From Candidatus Cellulosilyticum pullistercoris (GTDB taxonomy: Bacteria > Bacillota > Clostridia > Lachnospirales > Cellulosilyticaceae), in contig JAHLFQ010000258.1 of the NCBI GenBank assembly GCA_018883705.1, positions 1 to 16,755 on the forward strand: a stretch of 16,755 nt of DNA. The letters are read 5' to 3'. Of this stretch, positions 15,350-16,755 are shown in pieces (positions within the stretch are counted from its first letter, which is position 1; each line of letters starts with the position of its first letter). The notes beneath the pieces were generated by a model. It was given only the letters and a program-made list of their open reading frames with translations. It had not been told where the DNA came from and did no database searches. The position numbers and the translations under genes were made by a program.

Positions 15350-15381
15350 TAGTAACCTCACGTTTATTTTTCTATAAGTTT

Positions 15382-15410
15382 AGTATACTACAGGAATCTT
15401 AAAATGTTAT
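15382..15410 (-). promoter_or_regulatory. Possible promoter of the TVP38 gene
   Basis: On the minus strand ATAACA (15410-15405) and TATACT (15387-15382) are spaced 17 bases, matching consensus at 4 and 5 of 6 positions. The predicted leader is about 25 bases before the ATG at 15349. Confidence 0.4.
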
Positions 15411-15493
15411 CTACGTAAAAATTAAGAATTCTTAAGGTTTGTAAATTCTTTATAAGACTTTCTTATATTAATGTAGGTTTTGCCTATTACATA

Positions 15494-15533
15494 AAAATAA
15501 AGGAACATGTGAATTCACATGTTCCTTTATTTT
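15494..15533 (-). terminator. Terminator of the DUF1648 gene, a perfect 40-base palindrome
   Basis: Positions 15494-15513 are the exact reverse complement of 15514-15533, centred on GAATTC. As RNA this gives an 18-base-pair stem with an AATT loop. The minus-strand arm ends CCTTTATTTT, suiting an intrinsic terminator 37 bases past the stop. Confidence 0.85.
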
Positions 15534-15569
15534 GCATAGATGATGTTTCTCATCTTAGTTGAAGTGATT

Positions 15570-16679
15570 TTATGAAAGCATAAGTGGTAAAAAGATAGAA
15601 CCAATGATACATAAAAGCGTTATAATCATAATGATTTTTCCAGCTAAGGTACCTAAATTAATAGTCCAGCCAATACCATATCTTTTTTCTATAAATAGAG
15701 AAGGATCATTAGGATTGTAATAAAAGCTTCCCCAGATCCAATGACTTTCCTCATCTTCGGGTGAATAACTTGTGTGGGAGGGCATATTTTTCTTGTATCT
15801 ATACCAAGTGATAAACATATACACACTGGCTAAAAGAGGCAAGATAAGACCTAAAACCATAAAGCCTACGCTAAGGGAAGTCCCGTTTACCATAGAAAAA
15901 GTAATGAGTGTAAAGATGAGGACAATAGAAAGAGTCATGGCATAAAAGCTATAGCCCATTCCTTGTAAATAGCGTATAACGGATTGTTTACTTGTTTCGT
16001 AGTTATTAGTATCTAATTTTCCCCTTGTTGTAAAAATGTGATCAGAAGTATAAAAAAGTATTATTAATAAAATAAGCTGCATCAAGCTGTTCATAGCCAG
16101 ATTCATAGGTGATTTAACCTGCCAATTATCTGCTTCACCTAACAGGTTCCAGTGAGTAGGGATCATTTCAGGTAACTTAGAATAGTTTAAGAAAGTATAA
16201 AGGATAGAGCCTACTACAAGTAGAAGTGGCAGAATATAAAGTCGTCTAAAGTATTTTCTGAGTCTATGTTTTTCTTTCATAAAGTCGGTATCAACAACTG
16301 TTTTTGTTATTTCATTTGAAGGGGCCTCTAAGGTATTGGCAAAGGCTTTAATCTGATTATGTGCTTTAACAAAAAAGACAAAACAAAGACCTATAAAAAT
16401 AAAGATAGATAAAACCATAGCAAAAGCTATTTGATTTTCACTACTATGATTTAACATATACCAAAGAGTTGCTATAAGAGAAAGAATAAAAGCAGCAGTA
16501 CATCTAAGTAAGTAAGTTTTAGTAATACATGTAATGACTTTATTCTTTTTATAGGCTTCATTTAGTCGTACACCAAAAAAGACACCACGCATAGAAATAT
16601 ATGGGGAGAAGGTACAAGCTAAAAAAACAATAATTTGTGTAAAGAGAGTGATCACAATTGTTAAGATTGAGTCATTCAT
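15570..16679 (-). CDS. DUF1648/DUF5808 membrane protein
   Basis: Polytopic membrane protein of 369 residues with about eight hydrophobic helices. It contains the DUF1648 signature KLPEMIPTHWNLLGEADNW (about 168-186) after the third or fourth helix. Near the C-terminus is a DUF5808 segment, SHWIWGSFYYNPNDPSLFIE to RYGIGWTINLG (about 312-343), followed by a last helix. Relatives occur beside GntR-type regulators and in SdpI-like immunity or stress proteins, but the biochemical role is unknown. AAGGAGG lies seven bases before the ATG and inside the 3' end of the preceding gene, whose TGA overlaps the start as ATGA. That implies translational coupling. A 40-base palindrome downstream ends the unit. 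Confidence 0.85.
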   Translation of the reverse strand: MNDSILTIVITLFTQIIVFLACTFSPYISMRGVFFGVRLNEAYKKNKVITCITKTYLLRCTAAFILSLIATLWYMLNHSSENQIAFAMVLSIFIFIGLCFVFFVKAHNQIKAFANTLEAPSNEITKTVVDTDFMKEKHRLRKYFRRLYILPLLLVVGSILYTFLNYSKLPEMIPTHWNLLGEADNWQVKSPMNLAMNSLMQLILLIILFYTSDHIFTTRGKLDTNNYETSKQSVIRYLQGMGYSFYAMTLSIVLIFTLITFSMVNGTSLSVGFMVLGLILPLLASVYMFITWYRYKKNMPSHTSYSPEDEESHWIWGSFYYNPNDPSLFIEKRYGIGWTINLGTLAGKIIMIITLLCIIGSIFLPLMLS

Positions 16680-16753
16680 AATAGATCCTCCTTATAAGCT
16701 AAAAAATATTTATGACAGAGTTTAGAGAATTCAGCCTCATCCATACCCATAAG
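16676..16753 (-). CDS. C-terminal end of an upstream coupled gene, possibly a GntR-type regulator (partial)
   Basis: The last 25 codons of an open frame that continues past the window end: LMGMDEAEFSKLCHKYFLAY then KEEDLL and TGA. The stop overlaps the ATG of the next gene (ATGA), and its KEE codons carry that gene's AAGGAGG site, which strongly suggests a real coding sequence. Family is not readable from so little. A small GntR/YtrA-type regulator is my guess, because such regulators often precede DUF1648 genes. Confidence 0.6.
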   Translation of the reverse strand, partial: LMGMDEAEFSKLCHKYFLAYKEDLL

Positions 16754-16755
16754 AT

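Overview
The window looks like ordinary chromosome of a low-GC, anaerobic member of the Clostridia. Evidence is strong AT bias, near-consensus AGGAGG ribosome sites, U-rich intrinsic terminators between most units, and a sodium-pumping oxaloacetate decarboxylase operon. A relative of Cellulosilyticum/Lachnospirales is my guess from protein flavour only. I see no phage, transposase, CRISPR array, rRNA or tRNA gene.

Layout. 1-2313 (+): a polar amino-acid ABC importer (permease, ATPase, lipoprotein receptor). The receptor resembles the cysteine-binding CjaA group. 2314-2432 holds two hairpins. 2433-4100 (+): a RocB-like M20 metallopeptidase. It converges with a YetF/DUF421 membrane protein (4114-4824, -), whose probable terminator lies inside the 3' end of rocB. 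5044-6000 (+): an MsrA-MsrB fusion. 6139-7316 (+): a thioredoxin-reductase-like flavoprotein and a 78-residue glutaredoxin-fold protein with a thioredoxin WCGPC site, closed by a strong terminator. 7471-8208 (+): a membrane-anchored protein with two DUF305 units. 8316-11611 (-): the operon oadG - biotin carrier - oadB - oadA. 12053-13798 (+): a Na+/phosphate cotransporter with a PhoU-like tail, divergent from oad. 14050-14619 (+): a soluble protein I do not recognise. 14741-15349 (-): a TVP38/TMEM64 membrane protein. 15570-16679 (-): a DUF1648/DUF5808 membrane protein, translationally coupled to a gene whose last 25 codons reach the window edge.

How the genes may work together. Two themes stand out. 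First, sulfur and thiol redox: possible cysteine uptake, methionine sulfoxide repair (MsrAB needs a thiol reductant), and a reductase plus small redoxin that could supply it. Second, a sodium circuit: Oad exports Na+ using decarboxylation energy, and the divergent NptA-type carrier uses the Na+ gradient to import phosphate. Both links are inferred from family knowledge and gene order.

Several starts were moved downstream of the longest open frame because the Shine-Dalgarno site only fits the internal ATG: YetF 4824, redoxin 7080, OadB 10929, NptA 12053, unknown gene 14050, TVP38 15349. I found no clearly new system. The best leads are the altered nucleotide-binding motif of the reductase, the three-copy 9-mer in its promoter region, and the unrecognised gene.
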